Origin: Flectobacillus major DSM 103
GTDB taxonomy: Bacteria; Bacteroidota; Bacteroidia; Cytophagales; Spirosomataceae
DNA length: 64,000 nt
Reading direction: 5' to 3'
Assembly: GCF_000427405.1 (NCBI RefSeq)
Contig: NZ_KE386491.1
Span: forward strand, 3,791,812 to 3,855,811
Below, piece after piece: positions 44,905-54,066 of this stretch (its first letter is position 1; every line of letters starts with the position of its first letter). The position numbers and the translations under genes are program-made. The notes below the pieces were generated by a model, which was given only the letters and a program-made list of their open reading frames with translations, had not been told where the DNA came from and did not search any database.

Positions 44905-47007
44905 TTATGCCTCAATCGTTTGTTCACGATAAGCTTTTGCCAATGCTAAAAATGCTTTTGCTTCAGCAATATAAGATTGAGCAAACTCAAAAGAAGGTTC
45001 GTTTTGGTTGATTTGCAAGACTAACTCTTTGAAAGTCTTATCGCCCGTTGAGATTTCTCCTTTTGCTACAAAATGCTCGTCAAACTTCTCAATTACAGCA
45101 TTTTGTGTCGAAACACTTACGCTTTTGTCTAATAATAATGCTTTGGCAGCACTTACAAAAACACTATAAGCATGATAAATGGCATCTGCAATACGGTTTT
45201 CGTTGAAGGCTGTTTCTGTCCAAGCAAATTTTTCTTCCGACTCAAACAGCAATGTTGCTACTAAGTCAATCATTACGCCAGCACATTCACCTACACCAAT
45301 TTCTGTAGCAAATTGCTCTGAAGCACCCCAGTCGATAAAGTCATCATCTTTTAGAGTTGTCAAATCAGCTACTGGTTTCAACAAATTATAGAAATATTTT
45401 TCGCCCTGACGGTCATAATAAGCATTAAAATATTCACCTTCGAGTGCGTTTTCTTCGTAATTGTTTAACAATACACGTAAAACTTCTGGTCCACGTTTTG
45501 AAGGCACTTTGATAACTTTGTCAGCTACTCGGCCTATACCATTGCCCACAGTACCACCACCAAGCAATACTTGCAATGCAGGAAGGACACGTTTATTGGC
45601 GGCTTTCAATGACGAACCATGGAAACCTATATTAGCCATTCCGTGCTGTCCACAAGAGTTCATACAGCCCGAAATTTTGATTTTAATATCGTTATTATGA
45701 ATCAAATCAGGGAAATCCTCGGTAATAACAGCTTCTAATTTCGAGGTAATATTAGTACTATCCGAAATCGCCAAATTACAAGTATCTGTACCTGGACAAG
45801 CCGTAATATTAGCAATAGAATTAGCACCAGGCGAAGCCAGTTCATGAGCCTTTAGTACTTCATAAACAAAAGGTAAATTTGCTTCAGGTACAAATTTGAG
45901 CATCAAACCTTGGTTGATACTTACTCTAATATCATTGGCAATATATCCTTCTAATTGTTCGATCAAAGAACGAGAAGTAGTTGAGCTAATATTTCCATTC
46001 AAAATACGTACATATACCCCAAAGTATCCAGCTTGCTTTTGAGCAAAGGCGTTGGTAGCTAACCAAGTTTGGTACTCAGCTGTTGTTGGAGTAGGCGTAC
46101 TGGCTGTCAAGGTTGGCAAATACCCTTCTATTTCGGTTTCGCTGAACCCATCAGTAGCCACCTCGAAGGTTGTATTCTTCAAAGCCTTTCTTTCTACATT
46201 TACTAATTCAGTGAATGTATCAAAGCCTATTTTTTGAAGCAAAAATTTTAAACGAGCCTTATGTCTTGAATTACGTTCGCCATGACGGTCAAACACTCGA
46301 AGAGCTGCTTCAATATAAGGAATCACTTGGTCGGTAGCCAAAAACTCAAAAGCTACCTGAGCTAGCATAGGTTGAGCACCCAATCCACCACCTACAACTA
46401 CTTTGAACCCCCTTTGTCCATCAACAACTTTCGGAATCAAACCAAAGTCGTGCATATAAGCCAAAGCAGTATCCTCTTCCGAGTTAGAAACTGCTATTTT
46501 GATTTTACGCCCCATTTCCTGACAAATTGGATTGCGAAGGAAATAGCGGAAAATCGCATCGGCGTACGGAGTAACATCAAAAGGTTCGTTTGGATCAATA
46601 CCCGCAGTTGTAGAAGCTGTTACATTACGTACTGTATTGCCACAAGCCTCACGCAAAGTAATATCGTCTTGCTCTAATTTAGCCCAAAGCTCAGGAGTAC
46701 GTTCTAGCGAAACGAAGTGGATTTGTACGTCCTGACGAGTAGTCAAGTGTAAATTACCAATAGAATATTCGTCAGAAATATCAGCAATGCGTTTCCACTG
46801 CTTAAAAGTCATCTTGCCATAAGGCAATTTAATACGTACCATTTGTACGCCTTGCTGACGTTGACCGTACACCCCACGAGCTAAACGGAGGCTACGGAAT
46901 TTTTCTTCATGAATTTTTCCTTCTCTGAATAGTTCAATTTTACGAGCTAAATCAAGAATGTCTTTTTCAACAAGTGGATTTTCGAGTTCAGTTCTGAAAC
47001 TTTGCAT
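44905..47007 (-). CDS. siroheme sulfite/nitrite reductase with HEPN-like tail
   Basis: 700 residues. Two repeats of the sulfite/nitrite reductase ferredoxin-like and siroheme domains; the [4Fe-4S]-siroheme ligands are CPGTDTC (C-x5-C, residues ~399-405) and CMNSC (C-x3-C, ~445). Residues from ~575 to 700 form a purely helical extension (DAIYHAYSVFVSAAKALLL) that resembles a HEPN domain and is seen in Bacteroidetes members. The reaction is six-electron reduction of sulfite (or nitrite). cobA next door supplies the siroheme precursor, suggesting assimilation. Confidence 0.92.
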   Translation of the reverse strand: MQSFRTELENPLVEKDILDLARKIELFREGKIHEEKFRSLRLARGVYGQRQQGVQMVRIKLPYGKMTFKQWKRIADISDEYSIGNLHLTTRQDVQIHFVSLERTPELWAKLEQDDITLREACGNTVRNVTASTTAGIDPNEPFDVTPYADAIFRYFLRNPICQEMGRKIKIAVSNSEEDTALAYMHDFGLIPKVVDGQRGFKVVVGGGLGAQPMLAQVAFEFLATDQVIPYIEAALRVFDRHGERNSRHKARLKFLLQKIGFDTFTELVNVERKALKNTTFEVATDGFSETEIEGYLPTLTASTPTPTTAEYQTWLATNAFAQKQAGYFGVYVRILNGNISSTTSRSLIEQLEGYIANDIRVSINQGLMLKFVPEANLPFVYEVLKAHELASPGANSIANITACPGTDTCNLAISDSTNITSKLEAVITEDFPDLIHNNDIKIKISGCMNSCGQHGMANIGFHGSSLKAANKRVLPALQVLLGGGTVGNGIGRVADKVIKVPSKRGPEVLRVLLNNYEENALEGEYFNAYYDRQGEKYFYNLLKPVADLTTLKDDDFIDWGASEQFATEIGVGECAGVMIDLVATLLFESEEKFAWTETAFNENRIADAIYHAYSVFVSAAKALLLDKSVSVSTQNAVIEKFDEHFVAKGEISTGDKTFKELVLQINQNEPSFEFAQSYIAEAKAFLALAKAYREQTIEA

Positions 47008-47037
47008 TGCTAATTTATTTTAACGTTTAAAATAGAG

Positions 47038-47070
47038 CCATTTGGCACAAAACATCTAAGGTGCAAATGG
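47038..47070 (-). promoter_or_regulatory. hairpin upstream of the sulfite reductase gene
   Basis: CCATTTGGCAC (47038-47048) and GTGCAAATGG (47061-47070) form a stem with one bulged base, 31 bp before the ATG on the reverse strand. It may be an operator or a 5'-leader structure; no riboswitch class fits. Confidence 0.4.
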
Positions 47071-47338
47071 TCTAATTAAAACCAATAACCTATTTAAGTA
47101 ACATACTCTATCAGGTATGTAGATTTTAATACAAAACTAAATAAGAAATTTCGTGTATCAAGGGTTTTTCCAAAAAAAAGTTTATTATTAATTTTAAACA
47201 TTCAAAAAATCCAAGTAAGTTTGCTATTAAGGTCTAGTGTCTGAGTAATAATCAATTATAACGGCTAGTTATTCATATATACAACTTTTTGACATGTTTT
47301 TGAGTTCCAAGAAGTTGACCTATAACCCCCACAAACCC

Positions 47339-47749
47339 ATGAAAAAAAATCTAACTCTACTAGTAGCTTTAGTAACCGCCCTTTTGTCTAGTTGTACCGA
47401 CAACAAAAAAGTTGCTGAATATCAAGACCAAATTCGCAGGCTTGAAAGTCAAGTATTGAAAGAACGCCAAGAAAACGCCGAATTAAGTAGCTTCCGTTTT
47501 AGTCTTGAAAGCCAATTCAAGAAAAAAAATGAGGACTATATGAAATGTCAAGAAGATAGTAAAGATACCTTTGAAACATTGACAATCAAGTATAATCGCT
47601 TATTGGACGACTACAACAAAATTCAGGCATCGTACCGTTCATTGAACGAAACATACGAATCGAATAAGGTCAATTCTGCCAAGGTTATTGCTGAACTAGA
47701 AGAACGAGTTAGAAATATTAAAGTTTCTAAAAGTAGAAGACGTAGATAA
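47339..47749 (+). CDS. small coiled-coil lipoprotein
   Basis: 136 residues from the ATG at 47339 (an earlier in-frame ATG at 47294 gives a poor signal). Lipobox LLSSC with Cys19. The mature protein is almost wholly helical with heptad-like Leu/Ile spacing (IRRLESQVLKERQENAELSS, NRLLDDYNKIQASYRSL) and ends in a basic SKSRRRR tail. A periplasmic-facing coiled coil of unknown role. Confidence 0.8.
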   Translation: MKKNLTLLVALVTALLSSCTDNKKVAEYQDQIRRLESQVLKERQENAELSSFRFSLESQFKKKNEDYMKCQEDSKDTFETLTIKYNRLLDDYNKIQASYRSLNETYESNKVNSAKVIAELEERVRNIKVSKSRRRR

Positions 47750-48157
47750 CTATTATATACTGATAGTACATATTAGATTTTAAATTTCTGATTTCAGAAA
47801 ATGGGTAAAATAGCCTAGCTCTTCATAAAAAGAAGTGGAATAAAGCCAAAAGCAAATACCCGACATCTGAAATTTTCAATATATAAAAAAATAGAGCTTG
47901 GTAATATTTTATCAAGCTCTATTTTTTTATCCGAAATCCCCTACCATTTAATCAATCAACAAGTAAAGAGTTGAATTTGGCAAACTATTTGCTTAATTTT
48001 AAAACAGAAAGATAGTAGGCAATCCTAAATTTTGTATTGCTCGTAGATACTGAGTATTTATTTTGAAACAACTACTAAATACAGTAGGTACAAACTATTA
48101 GAACGAAGAAAAGGCTGTTAATATTTGTTAACAGATGTTAAAAATGATAGCAATTTT
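47750..48157. other. gene-free region between lipoprotein and sigma factor
   Basis: About 400 bp with the terminator at 47886-47928 near its left side and the sigma promoter at its right end. Nothing else is evident. Confidence 0.6.
47886..47928 (+). terminator. terminator downstream of the lipoprotein gene
   Basis: AAAATAGAGCTTG pairs with CAAGCTCTATTTT around a 12-nt loop, T-run at 47922-47928; 137 bp after the lipoprotein stop. Confidence 0.85.
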
Positions 48158-48188
48158 TTTGGATTTAATGTAACATCAGCTATCTTTG
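48158..48188 (+). promoter_or_regulatory. promoter of the ECF sigma gene
   Basis: TTTG (48158-48161), 19-bp spacer, TATCTTTG (48181-48188): perfect consensus. Transcription start near 48195 leaves a ~93-nt leader. Confidence 0.8.
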
Positions 48189-48287
48189 AAACAACCAATC
48201 AAAAAACTTCGAGTAGTCACTTAAAAAAACAATATAGGAGAAACAATATGATATAAAGCTTTACGTTAACCAAATAGATTTATCAAG

Positions 48288-48890
48288 ATGGAAAAAATCC
48301 ATGTTAACGACAGTGAGCTTGTATCACGCTATATTCAAAACGGTGACGAACATGCATTCGAGACTCTTGTTCGCAGATACAAATCAAAAGTTTATACAAC
48401 CATTTATTTAATTGTTAAAGACACATTCGTGGCTGAGGATTTGTTGCAAGACACATTTATCAAAGCTGTAGACGTTTTGCGTTCTGGCAAGTATAATGAT
48501 GAAGGTAAATTTTTGCCATGGGTGCTAAGAATTGCCCATAACATGGCGATTGATTATTTCCGTCGCGAAAAACGCTATCCTAATATCGTATTCGAAGATG
48601 GCAGCAGTGTGTTTAATACATTAGACTTTGCAGAAGACTCTGTTCAAGATTTGCAAATTCGTAATGAAACTCACAACCATCTAAGAGACTTGATTAAACG
48701 TCTTCCTGACTCGCAAAGAGAAGTGCTGGTGATGCGTCATTACGAAGATATGAGTTTTCAAGAGATTGCCGACGCCACAGGTGTTAGCATCAATACGGCA
48801 TTGGGGAGAATGCGTTATGCGTTGATAAATCTACGCAAAATGATGAGCAAACATTCTCCAAGTTATGATACAAACCTTTACGCAGAATGA
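48288..48890 (+). CDS. ECF-type RNA polymerase sigma-70 factor (RpoE-like)
   Basis: 200 residues. Region 2 (~23-92, VRRYKSKVYTTIYLIVKDTFVAEDLLQDTFIKA) and region 4 (~135-185, FQEIADATGVSINTALGRMRYAL). It resembles the abundant RpoE-like sigma of Cytophagales and may be close to constitutive. The C-terminal tail encodes part of the next gene, which overlaps by 26 bp. Confidence 0.92.
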   Translation: MEKIHVNDSELVSRYIQNGDEHAFETLVRRYKSKVYTTIYLIVKDTFVAEDLLQDTFIKAVDVLRSGKYNDEGKFLPWVLRIAHNMAIDYFRREKRYPNIVFEDGSSVFNTLDFAEDSVQDLQIRNETHNHLRDLIKRLPDSQREVLVMRHYEDMSFQEIADATGVSINTALGRMRYALINLRKMMSKHSPSYDTNLYAE

Positions 48891-49116
48891 CGTTATCCGT
48901 TACGTCTACGAGGAAACAACGGAAGAAGAGAATCTTCTGATTCAAGATGCATTGGTGCACGACACCGAAATGCTGGAGTTCTATCTTGATATGCTCGATG
49001 TAAAAATCGGTATGGACAATAGCTACAGTGAACCTTCCTCAAGATGTACCGATAATATTCTGTCGTACTCAAAGAGTAAAAATAATAGTCAGTCAAAACA
49101 TCATTTTATTGCTTAA
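48865..49116 (+). CDS. small sigma-linked protein (83 aa), unknown
   Basis: 83 residues, start inside the sigma gene, so translation is coupled. Acidic N-terminal half (RYVYEETTEEENLLIQDALVHDTEMLEFYLDML) likely forms helices, then a Ser-rich tail with Cys61. No membrane segment, so it is not a classical anti-sigma. Position suggests a partner or modulator of the sigma factor; no family recognised. Confidence 0.7.
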   Translation: MIQTFTQNDVIRYVYEETTEEENLLIQDALVHDTEMLEFYLDMLDVKIGMDNSYSEPSSRCTDNILSYSKSKNNSQSKHHFIA

Positions 49117-49317
49117 CCGATAGGGGCAGTAAAGTGATGTTTTTTGTTTTCCCAGTCATACCGATTGGGACTAGAATTATTTGTCTTTCTGCTTACCAAT
49201 ATGATAATATATTTTGATGGAAAATAGCGATTACGCTGCCAAAAAAATATTTTAAGTAATTTTCTCCTTATTTTTGAGCTCCTAATATTATTGGCATCGT
49301 ATGTCAACCTATAAGTT

Positions 49318-49986
49318 ATGCTCAAAAAAGAACGTTACCGTTTATTAATAGACTATTTTACTCATAATTTTCCTGTTGCAGAAACGGAACTGCACTATAC
49401 TACACCCTTTGAGTTACTGGTGGCGGTAGTATTGTCGGCTCAGTGTACCGACAAACGGGTAAATATGGTAACTCCGGCCCTATTTGACCGCTTTCCAACG
49501 CCTGAGTCGTTGGCACGTGCCGAATTTGAGGAAGTTTTTCATTATATCCGCTCTATTTCATATCCCAACAATAAAGCAAAGCATTTGATTGGATTGGGGC
49601 AAAAGCTAGTCGATAACTTCAATTCGGAAGTTCCTAGCACCATTGAGGAGCTTCAAACGCTACCTGGAGTAGGTAGAAAAACAGCTAATGTCATCGTCTC
49701 GGTTATTTATAATCAGCCTGCTATGGCTGTAGACACACACGTATTTAGGGTTTCTCATAGAATTGGGCTGGTAGCCAAAACGGCCACAACACCTTTGGCT
49801 GTAGAAAAAGAATTAGTCAAAAATATCCCAGAATCATTAGTGCCTGTGGCACACCATTGGCTGATTTTACATGGAAGGTACGTTTGTATTGCTCGTTCTC
49901 CCAAATGCGAAGAATGTAAGCTGACGCACCTTTGTCAGTATTTTAATAAACCTCCTCATCTGAGAAAAGACAGTCCTAAGTTATAA
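49318..49986 (+). CDS. nth: endonuclease III
   Basis: 222 residues, DNA glycosylase/AP lyase for oxidised pyrimidines. Helix-hairpin-helix LPGVGRKTANVI with catalytic Lys (~121), catalytic Asp in VDTHVFRVSHR, and the C-terminal [4Fe-4S] cluster C-x6-C-x2-C-x5-C (CIARSPKCEECKLTHLC). Acts alone or in base-excision repair with the other repair genes. Confidence 0.96.
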   Translation: MLKKERYRLLIDYFTHNFPVAETELHYTTPFELLVAVVLSAQCTDKRVNMVTPALFDRFPTPESLARAEFEEVFHYIRSISYPNNKAKHLIGLGQKLVDNFNSEVPSTIEELQTLPGVGRKTANVIVSVIYNQPAMAVDTHVFRVSHRIGLVAKTATTPLAVEKELVKNIPESLVPVAHHWLILHGRYVCIARSPKCEECKLTHLCQYFNKPPHLRKDSPKL

Positions 49987-50041
49987 GTATGCTAAAGGCC
50001 AGCACTAACTAAATCCGACGCGATACAAACCTCTATTGATT

Positions 50042-50614
50042 ATGATTGATTACCTGTTTGCTAATTGGTTAGAAAACCTCGGTGTAGTAACTACCCTAAT
50101 ATGTGTTTGGCTCAATACCCAACAAAATATTTGGGGTTGGTTTTGGGCTATTATTAGCTCTACTATTTATGGTGTTATTTATTGGAAATTCCAGCTCTAT
50201 TCCGATATGGAGTTGCAGATTGTATTTATTCTATTGAGTATTTATGGCTGGTATCAGTGGCTTTTTGGAGGAAATCAAAAAACAGAATTGCCTGTAAGTA
50301 GAATGCCTCAAAAGCTCATAAGTGTTTGTTTGTTAGTTTGGTTGGCCTTTACGGGCCTTTCGGGTTACTTGCATGGCAAATACACCGATGCTAGCTTGCC
50401 TTATATCGATTCTTCGCTTACGGCTATTAGCTTGATAGCACAGTGGATGATGGCCAAAAAGTATATCGATAACTGGATTTTGTGGATTGTAGCTAATGTT
50501 GGTTATGTAGGTATGTATTTTTTTAAAGGCCTGCACGGCACAAGCCTTTTATATGTATTACTATTGGTATTGGCTATAAAGGGATATACCGATTGGCGAA
50601 AGTCTATCGTGTAA
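50042..50614 (+). CDS. pnuC: nicotinamide riboside/mononucleotide transporter PnuC
   Basis: 190 residues from the ATG at 50042, seven hydrophobic segments. PnuC signature: NIWGWFWAIISSTIYGVIYWKFQLYSDM, SIYGWYQWLFGG. It facilitates diffusion of nicotinamide riboside-type NAD precursors. The usual kinase NadR gene is not next to it. The end overlaps the convergent Nudix gene by 11 bp. Confidence 0.93.
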   Translation: MIDYLFANWLENLGVVTTLICVWLNTQQNIWGWFWAIISSTIYGVIYWKFQLYSDMELQIVFILLSIYGWYQWLFGGNQKTELPVSRMPQKLISVCLLVWLAFTGLSGYLHGKYTDASLPYIDSSLTAISLIAQWMMAKKYIDNWILWIVANVGYVGMYFFKGLHGTSLLYVLLLVLAIKGYTDWRKSIV

Positions 50615-51122
50615 AATCAACCATTTCATTAAAAATACCACGACGAGCCTGCCAGTCTTGAACAGCCCTGCCTGTTCCTGCTGGCCAAGGTTTGATTTCT
50701 TCAGGTTTTTTGCGTTGATAATCTACTAATTCTTCGCTTAATTGAATTATTCCCGTTGCTCTAACATGATAGGTAATAAGTAACTGATTCATTCTGTGAA
50801 ACTCGTATAACCCTACCAATTCTACGATTTCGCCGTCCAAATTCAATTCTTCCTTTACTTCTCTTAAAATACCCTCTTCAGGTGTTTCGCCTGATTCTAA
50901 AAAACCAGTAATAAGAGCATACCAAGTGGTAGGCCAAGCGGCATTTCGTGCCAAAATAATGTCACCTTCATGTTCTACGATAGCCGCAACAACAGGTATA
51001 GGGTTGTTCCAATGTACAAAACCACAGCTAAGGTCATCGTTACAGGCTAATCGTTCTCGGTCATCTTTTAGCTTTAAGACAAGCTCCTTTCCACATTGTG
51101 GACAATATTTCATTTTTGACAT
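50604..51122 (-). CDS. Nudix hydrolase with zinc ribbon
   Basis: 172 residues. N-terminal zinc ribbon C-x2-C...C-x?-C (YCPQCGKELVLK, CNDDLSCGFVHW), then a complete Nudix box GFLESGETPEEGILREVKEELNLDG at ~93-117. NudC-like in layout but shorter, so NADH pyrophosphatase or mutated-nucleotide clean-up is possible. It starts one base before the DMT transporter's stop and ends convergent with pnuC. Confidence 0.92.
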   Translation of the reverse strand: MSKMKYCPQCGKELVLKLKDDRERLACNDDLSCGFVHWNNPIPVVAAIVEHEGDIILARNAAWPTTWYALITGFLESGETPEEGILREVKEELNLDGEIVELVGLYEFHRMNQLLITYHVRATGIIQLSEELVDYQRKKPEEIKPWPAGTGRAVQDWQARRGIFNEMVDFTR

Positions 51123-51565
51123 TAGAATTTACGAATTAAAATTACGCCTAATAATAGAAAAAACGCCCCTATAAGCCTTCCTGCCGATATTTCACGAATA
51201 GGAAGGTTGAAAAGTCCAAAATGATCCATTAGCATAGAAACAGTCATTTGTCCAGCAATCACCAAGCCAAAGGTGAGTGCCACCCCTAGCCTTGGCATGA
51301 GTACAATAATAGTACTTACATAAAATGCTCCTAAAATACCAGCCAACCAAACATACCACGGGGCTGTTCTAAATGCTGTAAACTGATTCATCGGAATTTG
51401 TGCTATAATAGCATAAATAACTAAGGCAATAAAGCCTGTAAAAAAAGAGAGAATCGCTGCCAGAATAGGATGTCCAACTATTGTTGACATTTTACCATTG
51501 AAGGCTGCTTGGGTCGGGAAAACTGCACCGCATAAAAAAGCAAGAAATATAAAAATATATTGCAT
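51122..51565 (-). CDS. DMT-superfamily (DUF606/YdcZ-like) transporter
   Basis: 147 residues, four to five hydrophobic helices with FPTQAAFNGKMSTIVGHPILAAILSF and VALTFGLVIAGQMTVSMLMDHFGLF, the pattern of YdcZ/DUF606 half-transporters that dimerise. Substrate unknown. The stop shares a base with the Nudix start. Confidence 0.85.
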   Translation of the reverse strand: MQYIFIFLAFLCGAVFPTQAAFNGKMSTIVGHPILAAILSFFTGFIALVIYAIIAQIPMNQFTAFRTAPWYVWLAGILGAFYVSTIIVLMPRLGVALTFGLVIAGQMTVSMLMDHFGLFNLPIREISAGRLIGAFFLLLGVILIRKF

Positions 51566-51642
51566 TTAGAACAAGGAAGAGATAATGGTTTGCCAATCAT
51601 TTGATATATTGTAAATATACATTTTATCACAATAATAAAACT

Positions 51643-52569
51643 ATGAAGAAAACATTTGCAATAAGCATTCTGTTCATTTTATTTCAAGCAAATATCTGGG
51701 CTCAGCTTACACCCAATAGTACGAAAATTGATAAGGTATTGGAAACCAAACTACAAAACCTAGTAAAAGGCTTTCATGGCGATGTTGGGATATATGTGAG
51801 GCATCTTAAAAAAAATAAAATGGCAAGCATTCAGCCCGATTCTATTTTCCCAACAGCCAGTATGATTAAAGTTCCTATTACCATTGGTTTGTTCAACAAA
51901 ATAGAACAAGGGCTATTAGATTATCACGCTGTTTTGACCTTTCGGGATTCGCTTTTGTATGCTGGTGACGATATTTTGGGGTCATTTAAAGATGGTGAAA
52001 AAATAGCTTTAGCTAAAGTCGCTATGCTTATGATTACGACATCCGATAATACAGCCAGTTTATGGTGTCAGGCTATGGCAACCGGTACAGGTATCAACGA
52101 GTGGCTAGATAGCAATGGTTTTAAAGATACTCGTGTCAATTCACGAACTCAAGGACGTGAGCCTGCTCGTAAAAAATATGGTTGGGGACAAACCACACCA
52201 AGAGAGATGGCAGAGTTATTCGTAAAAATCAGAGAAGGGAAAGTGATTAGTCCAGCAGCTAGTGAGCGTATTTATCGAAACCTAATTAGAATATACTGGG
52301 ATGGAGAAGCTTTAAGTCAAATTCCTCCAACGGTACAAGTGGCTTCTAAGCAAGGAGCTGTTAATCAATCTCGTTCGGAAGTACTGCTTGTAAATGCTCC
52401 TTCAGGCGATTATGTGGTGGCAGTGATTACCAAAAATCAAAAAGATGAATCATGGGAAAGAACTAATGAAGGCTATGTGTTTTTGAGGGCTATCTCAAAA
52501 ACAGTATGGGAACATTTTGAGCCAAAATCAAGCTGGAAACCCACAGAAGGAATGGATAAGTGGTATTAG
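51643..52569 (+). CDS. class A beta-lactamase-like serine hydrolase
   Basis: 308 residues from the ATG at 51643; signal peptide (residues 1-19, cleavage after IWA). Active-site motifs: Ser-x-x-Lys as S-M-I-K, Ser-Asp-Asn as TSDNTA, an omega-loop Glu in REPARKKYGWGQ, and the third motif as KQG instead of the usual KTG. The TTPREMAELFVKI stretch is typical of class A. The altered third motif makes antibiotic hydrolysis uncertain. Confidence 0.88.
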   Translation: MKKTFAISILFILFQANIWAQLTPNSTKIDKVLETKLQNLVKGFHGDVGIYVRHLKKNKMASIQPDSIFPTASMIKVPITIGLFNKIEQGLLDYHAVLTFRDSLLYAGDDILGSFKDGEKIALAKVAMLMITTSDNTASLWCQAMATGTGINEWLDSNGFKDTRVNSRTQGREPARKKYGWGQTTPREMAELFVKIREGKVISPAASERIYRNLIRIYWDGEALSQIPPTVQVASKQGAVNQSRSEVLLVNAPSGDYVVAVITKNQKDESWERTNEGYVFLRAISKTVWEHFEPKSSWKPTEGMDKWY

Positions 52570-52575
52570 AAGGGC

Positions 52576-52606
52576 AAAAAAAAGAGGTTACAAAAGTAAC
52601 CTCTTT
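52576..52606 (-). terminator. terminator of tRNA-His
   Basis: AAAGAGGTTAC / GTAACCTCTTT (52581-52591, 52596-52606) with a 4-nt loop and a long T-run on the reverse strand. It overlaps the tRNA CCA end by one base and can also serve the convergent beta-lactamase-like gene. Confidence 0.88.
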
Positions 52607-52683
52607 GGGGAGAATGATGGGGCTCGAACCCACGACCCTCGGTACCACAAACCGATGCTCTAACCAACTGAGCTACACTCTCC
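52606..52683 (-). tRNA. tRNA-His (GTG)
   Basis: 78 nt including the G-1 base and an encoded CCA. Acceptor GAGAGTG pairs with CATTCTC, G-1 opposite C73. D-arm GCTCAGTTGGTTAGAGC; anticodon GTG in CGGTTTGTGGTACCG; T-arm GTGGGTTCGAGCCCCAT. Encoded CCA differs from the two other tRNAs here. Confidence 0.97.
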
Positions 52684-52721
52684 GTTTTTTGGTGATGCAA
52701 AATTAGGTATTTATTCAGTAT

Positions 52722-52772
52722 TAGGCAATATTTTGAGGTTTTTTTTTGTAAAAATAATCAAAATATTGCCTA
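52722..52772. repeat. inverted repeat downstream of sodA
   Basis: TAGGCAATATTTT (52722-52734) and AAAATATTGCCTA (52760-52772) are perfect 13-bp arms around 25 nt, just past the sodA stop. No T-run follows the stem on the reverse strand, so terminator function is weak. Confidence 0.55.
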
Positions 52773-52785
52773 AACTTTTGATTAT

Positions 52786-53397
52786 CTAGGCTTTAGCAGA
52801 TTGGTATCTTGCTTCAGCGATATTCCAGTCAATTACATTCCAGAAAGCATCAATATAATCTGGACGCTTGTTTTGGAACTTTAAGTAGTAAGCGTGCTCC
52901 CAAACATCAAGACCAATCACAGGAAAGCCTTTTACATCAGCAACGTCCATCAATGGGTTGTCTTGATTTGGTGTAGAAGAAATTGCTACTGAACCATCTG
53001 CCTGAGCTACTAACCATGCCCAACCAGAGCCAAAACGACCGATAGCTGCCTTTTTGAATTCAGCTTTGAAATCTTCAAAAGTACCAAACTTAGCATTGAT
53101 AGCTTCGGCTAAAGTACCTACAGGAGCACCACCTCCATTTGGAGAAAGGATATTCCAGAATAGGTTATGGTTGAAATGACCTCCACCGTTGTTGCGAACT
53201 GCTGGCGAAAGCGTGCTAATTGTTGCCAAAAGCTCTTCCAGAGTTTTACCTTCCAATTCTGTTCCAGCAACGGCTGCGTTCAAATTGGTTACATAAGCGT
53301 TATGATGACGGTCATGGTGGATTTCCATTGTCAACGCATCGAAATGAGGTTCCAACGCATTATTTGCGTATGGTAGAGGGTCTAATACGAATGCCAT
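52786..53397 (-). CDS. sodA: superoxide dismutase (Fe/Mn)
   Basis: 203 residues. Metal ligands are His in [13 protein letters not shown], His in [11 protein letters not shown], and Asp/His in [19 protein letters not shown]. No signal peptide, so cytoplasmic. Fe versus Mn cannot be set from sequence alone. Single gene. Confidence 0.97.
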   Translation of the reverse strand: MAFVLDPLPYANNALEPHFDALTMEIHHDRHHNAYVTNLNAAVAGTELEGKTLEELLATISTLSPAVRNNGGGHFNHNLFWNILSPNGGGAPVGTLAEAINAKFGTFEDFKAEFKKAAIGRFGSGWAWLVAQADGSVAISSTPNQDNPLMDVADVKGFPVIGLDVWEHAYYLKFQNKRPDYIDAFWNVIDWNIAEARYQSAKA

Positions 53398-53610
53398 TTT
53401 TTGAGTTAATTAAGTTAATTGAGTTTAATATGATTTTGACCTTCTGTTACAAACAAATAACATAAGGTTCGCAATTGAAAATTTTTAAAAAGGTTAAAAT
53501 ATACTCATCGAAAGCTATTTTTTACCTTAATTTCAAAATAGTGTTGAATACTACACATTTAAAAAAACGAACAAAATCGTGGATAAGTTCCTATAAAGCC
53601 TATTTAGTAA

Positions 53611-54066
53611 CTAGTTACGTAGCTTTTTAAAAAACTGCTTCAACATAACTTCACAGGGTTCTTGTAAAACGCCTGTAATAATTTTGGTTTTAGGATGGTA
53701 AATACTGGGATGTATTTTAGAACACCCTCGTTTGTCGTCTAATGCCCCAATCACTACTTTACCAATTTGCGACCAAAATAAAGCACCACCACACATCACA
53801 CAGGGTTCGAGGGTAACATAAAGGGTACATTCTTTTAGGTATTTGGCTCCCAAAAAATTAGCTGCTGCTGTAAGTGCCAGCATTTCGGCATGAGCTGTTA
53901 CATCTTGCAGTAGCTCGGTTTGATTATAGGCTTTTGCAATAATTTGTTCTTGACAAACCACAATAGCCCCTACGGGTATTTCGCCTTTTTCCAATGCTAT
54001 TTCAGCTTGTTGTAAAGCCAATTGCATAAAATATTCATCGGAAAATGTTGAGCGACCTTTACGCAT
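53611..54066 (-). CDS. tadA: tRNA-specific adenosine deaminase (TadA-like)
   Basis: 151 residues, CDA fold. Zinc site: H-A-E in TAHAEMLALTAA and PCVMCGGALFW (C-x2-C). TadA makes inosine-34 in tRNA-Arg; an alternative is another nucleoside deaminase of the same fold. Its ATG overlaps the aroC stop by one base, so the two are one transcription unit. Confidence 0.9.
   Translation of the reverse strand: MRKGRSTFSDEYFMQLALQQAEIALEKGEIPVGAIVVCQEQIIAKAYNQTELLQDVTAHAEMLALTAAANFLGAKYLKECTLYVTLEPCVMCGGALFWSQIGKVVIGALDDKRGCSKIHPSIYHPKTKIITGVLQEPCEVMLKQFFKKLRN

Noticed and set aside
49987-50041. Riboswitch in front of pnuC
   Set aside because: The gap is only 55 bp and shows no conserved structure such as a TPP or NAD-type fold.
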